From NCBI GenBank assembly GCA_025350745.1, contig JANXXG010000353.1:1-12898 (forward strand): a stretch of DNA of 12,898 nt. The letters are read 5' to 3'. This document shows positions 12,843-12,898 of the stretch, piece by piece (the stretch's first letter is position 1; the number at the start of each line of letters is the position of its first letter). The notes beneath the pieces are model-generated. The model was given only the letters and a program-made list of their open reading frames with translations. It did no database searches and was not told the origin of the DNA. Position numbers and translations under genes: made by a program. Origin of the DNA: Chloroflexota bacterium (GTDB lineage: Bacteria > Chloroflexota > Limnocylindria > P2-11E).

Positions 12843-12898
12843 CAGATCCGCTACTGGTCCGCGCGTGCCGGCGTGAAGAGGTCGAGCGCACGCCGGTC
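12839..12898 (+). CDS. hemE: Uroporphyrinogen decarboxylase, N-terminal fragment
   Basis: A GTG at 12839, overlapping the hemQ stop in GTGA, opens a frame of exactly 20 codons that runs off the window: (M)TDPLLVRACRREEVERTPV. The pattern PLL-x-RA-x-R-x-E-x-V-x-RTPV is the start of uroporphyrinogen decarboxylase, normally followed by a W-MRQAGR motif that would lie just outside. HemE removes four acetate carboxyls from uroporphyrinogen III to give coproporphyrinogen III, the step before the HemQ branch. The fragment is short, but the motif and operon position agree well. Confidence 0.85.
   Translation, partial: MTDPLLVRACRREEVERTPV

Overview
This is a GC-rich, very densely coded bacterial window with two divergent operons. 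No gap between genes exceeds about 140 bases. There are no tRNA or rRNA genes, no CRISPR array and no mobile element. The GC-rich codon use, frequent GTG starts, the hemACDBL-hemQ-hemE order and an Azoarcus-type benzoyl-CoA reductase together fit a Chloroflexota-like or Actinomycetota-like bacterium. That placement is inference; nothing here fixes the phylum.

Left part, minus strand (about 6936 down to 238). An eight-gene run reads, in transcription order: GNAT acetyltransferase, bzdN-like, bzdO-like, bzdP-like, bzdQ-like, a crotonase-fold hydrolase/hydratase, an SDR dehydrogenase, and a hemerythrin-domain protein. The first five junctions are all 4-base ATGA or GTGA overlaps. The crotonase/SDR junction overlaps by 14 bases, and only the last gene is set off, by 28 bases. 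The core is a class I ATP-dependent benzoyl-CoA reductase (BCR): two HgdB/BcrB/BcrC-family subunits and two different ASKHA-fold ATPase/activator subunits in the order N-O-P-Q. The crotonase resembles 6-oxocyclohex-1-ene-1-carbonyl-CoA hydrolase (Oah/BamA) but carries an unusual C-terminal zinc ribbon. A reading of the operon is reductive dearomatisation (BCR), then hydration/ring cleavage (crotonase) and oxidation (SDR), with a diiron protein that could handle oxygen. At the far left the 3' end of another crotonase-family gene converges on this operon.

Middle (6937-7073). The divergent intergenic region holds a perfect 11-base direct repeat whose copies start 31 bases apart, a candidate site for a shared regulator.

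Right part, plus strand (7074 to the end). A compact tetrapyrrole operon reads hemA-hemC-hemD-hemB-hemL-hemQ-hemE, every junction being a 4- to 8-base overlap. It covers the C5 route from glutamyl-tRNA to 5-aminolevulinate and on to uroporphyrinogen III. HemQ (coproheme decarboxylase) implies haem is made by the coproporphyrin-dependent branch. The first 20 codons of hemE run off the right edge. The remaining late genes (coproporphyrinogen oxidase, coproporphyrin ferrochelatase) would be expected beyond the window.

The most notable content is the BCR operon with its accessory proteins (zinc-ribbon crotonase, GNAT leader gene, hemerythrin tail gene), set back-to-back with a haem operon.
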